Assembly (NCBI GenBank): GCA_039698035.1
Contig: JBDKSW010000003.1
Span: 62,001 to 126,000 of the forward strand
Reading direction: 5' to 3'
DNA from: JAJFUI01 sp039698035
GTDB lineage: Bacteria > Planctomycetota > Planctomycetia > Pirellulales > Thermoguttaceae
Length of the DNA: 64,000 nucleotides
Below, piece by piece: positions 35,337-43,360 of the stretch. The notes below the pieces were generated by a model. It saw only the letters and a program-made list of their open reading frames with translations. It was not told the origin of the DNA and did no database searches. Made by a program: the position numbers and the translations under genes. The number at the start of each line of letters is the position of its first letter. Within the stretch, counting starts at the first letter, position 1.

Positions 35337-37571
35337 TTAGCGAGAAGGCTTCGCAGCCTCGTATTCGGCGAGCCGCGATCGAAGCGCGGCGGCCAGCGGC
35401 ATATTCTTGTTTCGCACGGCCAGATCGATCGCTCGCCGTGTCGCCGCGATGGCCTCGGCGACACGGCCTGCACGGGCATAGGCGGCCGCCAGATTTCCCA
35501 AGGCCTCGACGCAGTCAGGCTTACATTCGAGTGCTCGGCCGTACTCGACAACGGCGTCGTTGGGCTTCCCGGCGGCGGCGAGGGCCAGGCCGAGATTATT
35601 GTGGGCGTCGGCGTCGTCGGGATTCAGTTTGAGAGCCGCGCGATACTGGACCACGGCCTCACCGAGCTGTCCCATTGCGTGTAGGACGAGGCCCAGATTG
35701 TAACGGGCCTCGAAGTAGTTGGGGGCGAGCTGCACGGCCGCCAGATAATGTTGGGCCGCCTCGGCGAGCTGGCCGCGATCCACGAGCGCCATGCCAAGAT
35801 TGTTGTGAGCCTCGGCCCAATCGGGATCCATGCTCAGGGCTTGCGAATACTGCTGGATGGCCTCATCGAGTCGGCCGACATGGGCCAGAGCGTCGCCAAA
35901 GTGAAAATGCCACTCGTCCTGGCTTGGCCTGAGCCGCACGGCGTCGGCGTAATGCGGAAGGGCCTCGTTCCACTGTTTGCGACGGGCCAGGACCGTGGCC
36001 AAGTGGAAATGGGCATCGGGGTAGTCGGGCTCGACGCGAATGGCCTTGCGATACTGGGCGATGGCGTCGTCCGTAAGCCCGAGCTGATCTTGAACCAATC
36101 CAACGCGGTCGAGGACCTCGCCCCGATTGGGGTCCATGGCCAAGGCGGCAGTGCAATGTTGCAGCGCCTCGCCGGCCCGATTCTGCATGGCATACTCGCC
36201 GGCGAGCCAAAGATGCGCCAGCGTGTTGTCCGTCGTGCACTGCAAAGCGCGATTCATGAGGGTCTCGCTGTTGCGCCAGCACGACGTTTGCCGCCACGCC
36301 ACGGCAGTCGAAGCGATCAGCGTGACGACGGCGACCGAGCCCACCATCCAGCGCCGTGGAGCGGCCCTGGTTGCGCCGCCCAGGTCGCTCAGGCCCCAGG
36401 CGACCGCAATGGCTAGCCCAATTTGCGGCAAGTAAGTGAAGCGGTCCGCCGTGGCTTGAACGCCGAACTGCAGCAGCCCGACGGCCGGCAACAGCATGAT
36501 CAGATACCAGAGCCAACCGACCAGCAGATAAGGGAACCGTCGCCGGGCGGCAATCGTCGCCGCACTGATCAGCAGCAGCAGGGCAAGTGCGCCGGCGACG
36601 TGCCACGCTGGCAAGTGGGCGGGCCGTGGGTAGGGCACAGCGAGATTCATGGGCCAAAAGAACTGTCCAAGGTAGCCAACATATGCGACGGGGACGTGCG
36701 CCAGTCGCCACCCCAAGGAAAAGCGGACGTTGATGTCCAGAGCGACTTGCTGCGCCCAGATCGCGACGATCGACGCGGCGGCCGCCAGGGCCAGCAGCGG
36801 AAGCTTTTCGGCAACAAGTTGCCGAACGTCTGGCCAAGCCGAGCGGTTCGCTCCAGGTTCGGGTTCTCGGGCCAAGCGACCGAGCGGCCAGTAGTCCAGC
36901 AGCAGCAGCACGAGCGGCAACGTCACGATCGTGGGCTTCGACATCAGGCCGAATGCAAACAGCGTGACGACCAGCAGATAGGGGCGATAGCGGCCGCCTG
37001 GGGGCACGGCTTGCTGGCCAACGGCAAAAGCGAGGGCGCCTTTTCGGACGTAGCGTGCGTAGGCCCAGAGCGTGAGCGTGAAAAACAGGCCGCTCAGCAT
37101 GTCCTTCCGCTCGGTGACCCAGGCCACCGATTCGACCCGCAATGGGTGAACGGCAAAGAGGGCCGCGGCCAGGGCACTGGGCCACAGGCGCCCTGTCATG
37201 CGTTGTAAAGCGAAAAACAACAGCAGCGTCGTGACGGCGTGGAGCAAGACGTTGGTCAGGTGGTGGCCGCCGGCCCAGGGGCCATAGAGGGTCCAGTCGA
37301 GCGTGTGCGAGATCCACACGGTCGGCGCCCAGACGCCGGCGTAGCGGTGGCTCAGCGCCCACGCGGCGTTGCGAATGGTCAGCCCATTGGTGACCAATGG
37401 ATTGCCGCTGACGCAGACATGGTCATCCAGACAGACAAAGGTGTGGCCGAGCGTTTTGCCGTAGATCAGCCCGATGGCCAGGCAGAGCAGCGTGCAGACC
37501 AACCAGACGGGCCAGCGGCGTGCGGGCGTGGCAATCGTCAGGGGATCGGGGATGTGTTGGCCGTGGCTCAT
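35337..37571 (-). CDS. Membrane protein with PMT/TMTC-like domain and C-terminal TPRs (paralogue 1)
   Basis: A 744-residue protein. The N-terminal ~460 residues contain about 11 helices with features shared with protein O-mannosyltransferase-like and eukaryotic TMTC proteins: FVCLDDHVCVSGNPLV, ALFAVHPLRVESVAWVTERK and MLSGLFFTLTLWAYARYV. The C-terminal ~280 residues are eight or so TPRs (for example EAHNNLGMALVDRGQLAEAA, DAHNNLGLALAAAGKPNDAV). It may transfer sugars to exported proteins or scaffold assembly, but activity is unproven. The ATG at 37571 (MSHGQHIPD) is chosen because earlier in-frame sequence is Arg/Pro-rich. The minus-strand region upstream has TACAAT at 37615-37620 without a good -35. 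Two paralogues lie in this window (45879-47897, 58966-61125). Confidence 0.87.
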   Translation of the reverse strand: MSHGQHIPDPLTIATPARRWPVWLVCTLLCLAIGLIYGKTLGHTFVCLDDHVCVSGNPLVTNGLTIRNAAWALSHRYAGVWAPTVWISHTLDWTLYGPWAGGHHLTNVLLHAVTTLLLFFALQRMTGRLWPSALAAALFAVHPLRVESVAWVTERKDMLSGLFFTLTLWAYARYVRKGALAFAVGQQAVPPGGRYRPYLLVVTLFAFGLMSKPTIVTLPLVLLLLDYWPLGRLAREPEPGANRSAWPDVRQLVAEKLPLLALAAAASIVAIWAQQVALDINVRFSLGWRLAHVPVAYVGYLGQFFWPMNLAVPYPRPAHLPAWHVAGALALLLLISAATIAARRRFPYLLVGWLWYLIMLLPAVGLLQFGVQATADRFTYLPQIGLAIAVAWGLSDLGGATRAAPRRWMVGSVAVVTLIASTAVAWRQTSCWRNSETLMNRALQCTTDNTLAHLWLAGEYAMQNRAGEALQHCTAALAMDPNRGEVLDRVGLVQDQLGLTDDAIAQYRKAIRVEPDYPDAHFHLATVLARRKQWNEALPHYADAVRLRPSQDEWHFHFGDALAHVGRLDEAIQQYSQALSMDPDWAEAHNNLGMALVDRGQLAEAAQHYLAAVQLAPNYFEARYNLGLVLHAMGQLGEAVVQYRAALKLNPDDADAHNNLGLALAAAGKPNDAVVEYGRALECKPDCVEALGNLAAAYARAGRVAEAIAATRRAIDLAVRNKNMPLAAALRSRLAEYEAAKPSR

Positions 37572-37823
37572 TCGGGCGATGCGGTTTGGGTGGGACGTGT
37601 GCGGCCTATCCACGATTGTACCACGATGTGCGCGTGCGCTTGTTTTGTGTTGGGTGCGAATTCTCTCGTCGCGCCGCCTATTCCGGCTTTGTCGGTGGCC
37701 ACGGGGCGTCACGCAAGGATTGTTCGGAACGGCCATGCCTGCGCGCCAAGGGTTATGCAATTTGCGTGTGCGAAAAAGTGCCAAGTGTTCGTTGGAACAG
37801 GAAAAGTCCCGTTTTGGTTGTAG

Positions 37824-37839
37824 GGGTTATGCCGGTTAT
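37824..37839 (+). repeat. Copy 2 of dispersed 16-bp motif (GGGTTATGCCGGTTAT)
   Basis: Identical to 12408-12423 except one base. Here it is flanked by GGGG and ACCCC, so a short stem is possible. It lies about 15 bp upstream of the predicted -35 of the S41 protease gene. Confidence 0.55.
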
Positions 37840-37854
37840 ACCCCAGGAATTTTT

Positions 37855-37883
37855 TTGACGGGTGCGGCGAGTTGAAGTATCCT
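37855..37883 (+). promoter_or_regulatory. Predicted promoter of the S41 protease gene
   Basis: TTGACG (37855-37860), a 17-bp spacer and TATCCT (37878-37883). The expected start, about 37890, coincides with the first base of the hairpin at 37890-37920. The rest of the 454-bp divergent gap (37572-38025) holds only that hairpin and the motif at 37824. Confidence 0.55.
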
Positions 37884-37889
37884 TCCAAG

Positions 37890-37920
37890 AGACCGGGAGA
37901 TCAGACCCGTCTCCCGGTCT
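37890..37920 (+). promoter_or_regulatory. 11-bp perfect hairpin at the predicted 5' end of the S41 protease mRNA
   Basis: AGACCGGGAGA (37890-37900) pairs perfectly with TCTCCCGGTCT (37910-37920) around a 9-base loop. It begins at the predicted transcription start and lies 105 bp before the ATG. There is no T-tract, so it is not a terminator. Confidence 0.65.
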
Positions 37921-38025
37921 GCTCGCCGCCCAACTTTGCCTACCCCGAGTTTGCGACGCCGCAAGCGATCGATGGAGTATTTGGCGCCAAGGCCGCGAGC
38001 GGCTTGGGGCGACAACGAAGCAACC

Positions 38026-39699
38026 ATGGACGACATCATGATGCGACCACGGGTCTGCCCGGTCGGACTTCGCGCGTGCTTGACAGCCCTCTCGCTGTTC
38101 CTTGCCACTACGGCAGCCGCGCAGCTTCCGACCGTCATCACGATTTCAGACCCGCGCGGCGAGATGACCGAGATTCTGAGCCGCGGCCAGCAGCTTGAGC
38201 AGCAGCGGCGTTGGGGCGAGGCGTTGGGGCACTATGAGGACGCCGTTCGTCAGCATCCGAACGACAGCTCGCTCAAGCAGCGGTTTGACGCCGCCCGACT
38301 TCATTACGACATCGAGCGTCGCTACTCGGATCGGAGTTTCCGGGAATCGGTCGTCCGGCTGCCGACGGAGCGAGCCCTGGAGCTGTACGGCCAGGTGCTG
38401 CTGAAGATCGAGTCGCACTATGTGGAGCTGCCGCGCTGGACGGCGTTGGTAGCCCATGGAACCGGCAATCTCGAAGTCGCCCTGAGCGAGCCGATGTTCC
38501 TCGAGCAGAACGTGCCGGCGCGAGACCGGGACCGGATCGAATCGTTCCGAGCCGAGCTGCGTGAGACACTGTCGTCCTCGTTGATCAACAGCCGGACGGA
38601 GGCACGCGCGGCGGTGGCCAACGTGGCCCAGCTTGCTCGCGAGCGGTTGGAGATCGCGCCGGCGGCCGTCGTGCTTGAATACCTGTGCGGCGCGACGAGC
38701 GCGTTGGACCCTTACTCGTCCTACCTGACGCCGGACCAGCTCAGTGAGGTTTATGCCCAGATCGAGGGCAGCTTCGTGGGTCTGGGCGTCGAGTTGAAGG
38801 CGCTCGACGGCGGGCTGACCGTCGTGCGGGTCATCGCGGGAAGTCCGGCCGAGCAGGCTGGGGTGCGAGGCGGCGACCGGATTCTCGAAGTCGACAATCG
38901 GTCGACCGAGCGGCTCACGACCGATCAGGCGGCCAACCTGCTTCAGGGGCCTGACGGAACGACGGTTAGCCTCGTGGTCGCGGCGCCGGGCGAGTCGGCT
39001 CGGCGGCTGTCGGTGCGTCGTCGCGTGGTCGAAGTGCCGAGCGTCGATCAGGTTGGCATCGTCGATCCGCAGTCTGGCGTGGGCTACCTGCGTCTGACGT
39101 GCTTCCAGAAGACGACGGCCCGCGATCTTGACACGGCCCTTTGGAAGCTTCATCGCGAAGGCATGCGGAGCCTGCTGATCGATGTCCGCGGCAACCCGGG
39201 CGGGCTGCTGGTGTCGGCCGTCGAGGTGGTGGACCGCTTTGTGGATCGCGGCGTAATTGTTTCGACCCGTGGGCGCAACACCCAGGAGGACATCACGTAC
39301 TCGGCCCACGAGCAGGGCAAGTGGCGAATGCCGCTGGTCGTGCTGATCGATCAGGACAGCGCGAGCGCGGCGGAGATTTTCGCGGGGGCCATCCGCGATC
39401 ACCACCGTGGGACGATCGTCGGCGTGCGAAGCTTTGGGAAGGGCTCGGTTCAGGGCATTTTCCCGCTCGACGAGTCCAGCTCTGGGATTCGACTGACCAC
39501 GGCGAAGTTCTATTCGCCCGCCGGTCACCCGTACGCCCACATTGGCGTGGACCCGGACATCCCAGTGCAGCGCGTGCGAACGACGGCCAAGCCGATCGAC
39601 GGACGGATGCCACAGGCCGAGGACACGGCGCTTCGCGTGGCCATCCAAACGGCTCGCTCGCTGCCGCTCCCTTCGTCACAGTCGCAAGCCCGCAACTAG
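38026..39699 (+). CDS. S41-family C-terminal-processing peptidase with PDZ domain
   Basis: A 557-residue exported protease (CtpA/Prc type). The signal peptide (LRACLTALSLFLATTAAAQ) ends near residue 37. A TPR-like helical region (ALGHYEDAVRQHPNDSSLKQ) follows, then the tail-specific-protease N-terminal part and ALDPYSSYLTP. The PDZ domain includes GSFVGLGVELKALDGGLTV and SPAEQAGVRGGDRILEVD. The catalytic core provides Ser in DQDSASAAEIFAGAI and Lys in VRSFGKGSVQG. It degrades or trims proteins in the periplasm. The ATG at 38026 is used; an ATG 15 bp further (MMRPRV) is equally possible, and an earlier ATG would bury the signal peptide. The stop shares CTAG with the convergent hydrolase gene. 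Confidence 0.93.
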   Translation: MDDIMMRPRVCPVGLRACLTALSLFLATTAAAQLPTVITISDPRGEMTEILSRGQQLEQQRRWGEALGHYEDAVRQHPNDSSLKQRFDAARLHYDIERRYSDRSFRESVVRLPTERALELYGQVLLKIESHYVELPRWTALVAHGTGNLEVALSEPMFLEQNVPARDRDRIESFRAELRETLSSSLINSRTEARAAVANVAQLARERLEIAPAAVVLEYLCGATSALDPYSSYLTPDQLSEVYAQIEGSFVGLGVELKALDGGLTVVRVIAGSPAEQAGVRGGDRILEVDNRSTERLTTDQAANLLQGPDGTTVSLVVAAPGESARRLSVRRRVVEVPSVDQVGIVDPQSGVGYLRLTCFQKTTARDLDTALWKLHREGMRSLLIDVRGNPGGLLVSAVEVVDRFVDRGVIVSTRGRNTQEDITYSAHEQGKWRMPLVVLIDQDSASAAEIFAGAIRDHHRGTIVGVRSFGKGSVQGIFPLDESSSGIRLTTAKFYSPAGHPYAHIGVDPDIPVQRVRTTAKPIDGRMPQAEDTALRVAIQTARSLPLPSSQSQARN

Positions 39700-42071
39700 A
39701 GCGTCTTGCTTGGGTGCGGCGGCTCGTTGATTGCACGTCTGTCGCCAAGCGTCGGCGTGGCGGGTCGCTGGGTCGGTGGTTCATCGTGCGGGAGGTCCGC
39801 GGCTTTAGAGTCTGAGAGCCAGGCTGGCAACCGCACGTCCTTGCGTCGGCGGTCTGGCGTGACGGCGAGCCGTTCGATCTTGCCGCGGCGATAGACGCAT
39901 TCGACCACGGTTCGGCGGGGCGCGTGGAGTTTGAATGCCACGTCCCATTCCTTTGGCCAAGCCGGCAGGAGATAGAGCTTGTCGCCGACGGGGTTGAGCA
40001 ACGCGTGTTGCACGGTCAGCATGATATTGCTGCCGTGGTCCTGGTCGGGAAGCCAATCGTAGTTCGGTCCCCACATGGCCGGGAAACGATGGCGGCGGTT
40101 CGAGTTGCCGACCTTGCCGAGCAGGATCTTCTTGGTTTCGTCGGTCAAGCCGAGAATGGCCGCGCATTGACCGTCGTATTGCCATCCGAACGAGGCCTTT
40201 TCGATGCGGCGATGGAACGTCTCGACGCCGGTGGCCAGATGGGGCCGTCCGACGCCGTACTGCTGAAAGGGCCAAATCGCGTAGAGTTCGGGGTTCTCGC
40301 AGTTGTTTCGCTGTCGCTTGAACGTGGCCGCCGGCAGAATCGACGTTTTTCCGTCGGCGGTTTGCAGCGGAATCGCGGGCACGGCGGCCTGCATCGCCCG
40401 CCACGCGGTGCGTTCCGCAGGGGGCGTCTTGTCGGGGTCGATGGCCAGCAGCCGTTCGAGCACATTGTGCAGGCCGGCGACGCTCGGCGTGTCGTTGGTG
40501 ACGTCGAACCAGTAGGTCTCGGCCGCCTGGGTCGGCGAGAGGACGAGCTTGCCAAGGGCATCGCGGCGAAATCGCGTGTCGTAGTAGGCCAGAACGTCGT
40601 GGGCCATCGGGAGCAGTTCGTCGTTCAGGAACTGCCGGTCGTCGGTGTATTCATCGTAGTCCAACATCAGGGCCACCAGTTCCAGCCCTTGCTGCCAAGC
40701 ATAGCGCCACCAAGGGCTCTGCACATCGCTCGGTCGTCGGCCTTTGCGGTCCCAGCCGTAATCGACGTTCGCATAGGTTCCGAAGATGGTCATCGTCTCG
40801 GGGAAGTAGACGCCGTCGGCGTCGTAGTAGAGCTTCGCTCGGGCCTTGCAGACGGCTCTGACGTCGGCGAAGAGCCGGAAGATCGGCCGCAATTGGTCGT
40901 AATCGCCCCGGGCGGTCATTGGGAAGTACGGCAATCGGGTGTTCTGCCACCAGTAGCAGTCGCCCCAGCGTCGCCAATCGGCGTTCATCGCCGGGCCGCC
41001 GCTCAGTTGCGGATCGACGGTGAAGATCGAGCCGTTAAACTTGATCGGGTAGTTGCCGCGCGCGGCGCAGGCCGTGATCCAGCGTTGCAGCACATACGAT
41101 TGCGTGACCTGGGAAGTCTGGCGCCGGTCGCCGCCACCGACGAAGACCCAGCTTCGGCGCCAGAACTGGTTCCACCAAGCGGCCGTGCGCCGGAGGGCCG
41201 CCGGGGCGTCGGCCTTGGCGGCGATCGCAGCCACCTCGCTTCGCCACTGGTCGACCGAGTCGGTTTGGTCCGAATGCGTGGCCACAGCCAGCGTGAACCG
41301 CTTCGTCGGGCCAGCCGATTGCAGCGAATTGGCGCCGTGGCTGACAAAACCGGGGACCGTCATCAGGCCGCCGAAGGTGCGGTTGGCCAACGGGTCGTGA
41401 ACCAGCCGGGCCAGCGATTCGATCCCCTGGTGCTTCAACGTCGTCGGCACGACGGAATAGGCGTTGCGGTGATACCACTCGATGGCGTTGGGCGTTGGGC
41501 GGCCGACGGTGTCGGCGCTTTCCCAGACCTCGATCGAGGGAGGCGCTTCGCGCATCGTCCAACAAGACTCAAGTTCCTCGCCCTTGAGCACCCGTCGCTG
41601 GCGGCGCCAATTTTCAAGCGTGGCGGTCACCAGGCGGGGGCTCGTCGCCTCGGCCGTCACATAGGCGACCGGGGCGTCGGCGTCGACAAAGACCCGCAAG
41701 GTTAAATCGCCCGCAGTGATGACAATCTGCCCGCGACGAAGATCCAATTCCTGGCGGAATGGCAGCCCTTTGGCGAACGGATTCGGCGAGAATCGCAGCC
41801 GGACGCGGCCCAGTTTCAGCAGCCGGCTGCATTCACTCCAGGCGTCGGTTCGGGCGACGTAGAAGAGCAAGTCGCCGTCCTCTTCGATCCAGACGTTCAG
41901 ACCGACCTCGCCGTTGCCGATCGGCATGGCGCCGGCGGCATTCTTGCTTGGCGAGGTCCAGACGACGTTGCAGCGGTCGAGCTCCGCCAAGGCGGCGGTC
42001 TCTGCAAGTGCCGAAGAAAGTCCCCCGCAGGCGACGCCCAGGCCGACAAGTAGTCGCAGCAAAGTCATCAT
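39696..42071 (-). CDS. DUF5703-type glycoside hydrolase-like protein
   Basis: A 791-residue exported protein. A signal peptide (MMTLLRLLVGLGVACGGLSS) is followed by a DUF5703-like N-terminal domain: VVWTSPSKNAAGAMPIGNGE, then DAWSECSRLLKLGRVRLRF. The large C-terminal part is an (alpha/alpha)6-barrel-like region similar to GH95/GH65 clan proteins (GRPHLATGVETFHRRIEKA, PAMWGPNYDWLPDQDHGSN). It probably acts on polysaccharide outside the cytoplasm, but substrate and catalytic acids are not identified. The first of two adjacent ATGs (42071) is used. Its TAG stop is the complement of the S41 protease's TAG. Confidence 0.82.
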   Translation of the reverse strand: MMTLLRLLVGLGVACGGLSSALAETAALAELDRCNVVWTSPSKNAAGAMPIGNGEVGLNVWIEEDGDLLFYVARTDAWSECSRLLKLGRVRLRFSPNPFAKGLPFRQELDLRRGQIVITAGDLTLRVFVDADAPVAYVTAEATSPRLVTATLENWRRQRRVLKGEELESCWTMREAPPSIEVWESADTVGRPTPNAIEWYHRNAYSVVPTTLKHQGIESLARLVHDPLANRTFGGLMTVPGFVSHGANSLQSAGPTKRFTLAVATHSDQTDSVDQWRSEVAAIAAKADAPAALRRTAAWWNQFWRRSWVFVGGGDRRQTSQVTQSYVLQRWITACAARGNYPIKFNGSIFTVDPQLSGGPAMNADWRRWGDCYWWQNTRLPYFPMTARGDYDQLRPIFRLFADVRAVCKARAKLYYDADGVYFPETMTIFGTYANVDYGWDRKGRRPSDVQSPWWRYAWQQGLELVALMLDYDEYTDDRQFLNDELLPMAHDVLAYYDTRFRRDALGKLVLSPTQAAETYWFDVTNDTPSVAGLHNVLERLLAIDPDKTPPAERTAWRAMQAAVPAIPLQTADGKTSILPAATFKRQRNNCENPELYAIWPFQQYGVGRPHLATGVETFHRRIEKASFGWQYDGQCAAILGLTDETKKILLGKVGNSNRRHRFPAMWGPNYDWLPDQDHGSNIMLTVQHALLNPVGDKLYLLPAWPKEWDVAFKLHAPRRTVVECVYRRGKIERLAVTPDRRRKDVRLPAWLSDSKAADLPHDEPPTQRPATPTLGDRRAINEPPHPSKTL

Positions 42072-42279
42072 CAGTGGCCGATCCTCAACGTTGGAACATG
42101 GAATCGCGCCGGCGAGAGCCCCGGCGTCACGAACCCCCTTCTCATAACAGCATCCTTGCCCGAGGTCAATCGGGGCGAAGAATGCGTGCCATGCGGCGCC
42201 GCGGATTGCGCCGATGATCTGCATCGGTGCGTTCCGCTCGACGCGCGGGCGAGGGCCGCGGCGCACACGGCATGAGACC

Positions 42280-43299
42280 TCAGGTCATCTGCCAGACGGC
42301 CATGCGAAGAACGTCGCGGAAGCCTTTTTCGGCCAAGAGGACGGCGGCCGGCTCGAAGCCGCAATGGACGAGGCAGTGGGTGCAGCGAGGATCGCCGCCG
42401 GGACCGACATGGCCCCAGTCGGTTTTCTCGATCAGTTCGCGATAGGTCTCGTGGTGGGCGTCGCCGAGCAGGTAGCAAGGGCCGCGCCAGCCGCGGACGT
42501 TGTAGGTTGGGTTTGCCCAGGCGGCGCAAGGCAAATCGCGTCGGCCGCAGAGGAACTCTTGATAGATGGGAGAAGCGGTCAGCCGGAACGGCCGTAAGAG
42601 GTTTTCGGCGGCACAAAACTTCTCGTGGACCTGTGCCCGGGTCATGAAGATCTGCTCGCTGGCCTTGACGTTCGCCTTGCAGACGGCCTCGTAGCCGAAC
42701 GCGGGCGAAATCATGACGCCGTCGACGCCCAGCTCACGCAGATAGCCGAAAAGGACGGCCACCTCGTGCATGTCGGTGTCGCGGTAGACGGTCGTATTGG
42801 TGCAGACCTGGAAGCCGGCGATTTTGGCTTCCACGATGCCGCGAATGGCTTCGGCGAACACGCCCTCGCGTCCGACGAGGCGGTCGTGCGTGACCTCCAT
42901 TCCGTCGAGATGCACGTTGATGAACAGGCGGCTGCTTGGGCGCAGGGCATGGATTTTTTTGGCCAGCAGCAGGCCATTGGTGCAGAGGTAGACGTGTTTT
43001 CGCTGCATGACGAGGCTCTCGACGAGGACCTCGATTTCCGGGTAGATCAGCGGCTCGCCGCCGCAGACGCTGACGATCGGCGCGCCACAGTCGGCCGCGG
43101 CCGCCATGCACTGAGCGATGGAAAGGCGTTGGTGAACCGTGTCGGCATATTCGCGGATGCGTCCGCAGCCGGCGCACGAGAGGTTGCAGGCGTGCAACGG
43201 TTCGAGCATCAGAACCAATGGAAAGCGCTTTTCGCCAGAGAGCCGCTTTCGCAGCAGATAGGCGGTCATCGAGCGTGTGAGGGATAGCGGAAAACGCAT
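42280..43299 (-). CDS. hpnH: HpnH: radical SAM adenosylhopane synthase
   Basis: Attaches the 5'-deoxyadenosyl group of SAM to diploptene, giving adenosylhopane, the first committed step to extended C35 hopanoids. The 339-residue protein has the HpnH N-terminus (KRFPLVLMLEPLHACNLSC) with the radical SAM cluster motif CNLSCAGC, SVCGGEPLIYPEIEVLV, YLCTNGLLL and FINVHLDGMEVTHDR. Cysteines at the C-terminus (CTHCLVHCGFEP) complete the family pattern. I chose the ATG at 43299 (MRFPLSLTRSM), which matches homologues; an ATG at 43353, only 7 bp after the shc stop, lacks ribosome-site spacing but remains possible. The shc gene immediately upstream provides the substrate enzyme. Confidence 0.94.
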   Translation of the reverse strand: MRFPLSLTRSMTAYLLRKRLSGEKRFPLVLMLEPLHACNLSCAGCGRIREYADTVHQRLSIAQCMAAAADCGAPIVSVCGGEPLIYPEIEVLVESLVMQRKHVYLCTNGLLLAKKIHALRPSSRLFINVHLDGMEVTHDRLVGREGVFAEAIRGIVEAKIAGFQVCTNTTVYRDTDMHEVAVLFGYLRELGVDGVMISPAFGYEAVCKANVKASEQIFMTRAQVHEKFCAAENLLRPFRLTASPIYQEFLCGRRDLPCAAWANPTYNVRGWRGPCYLLGDAHHETYRELIEKTDWGHVGPGGDPRCTHCLVHCGFEPAAVLLAEKGFRDVLRMAVWQMT

Positions 43300-43360
43300 G
43301 GGGCTGTCCGTAATGCGTGACAGACGCCCTGCCGGCGCGTCCGTCGGTTTCATCCTTGAT

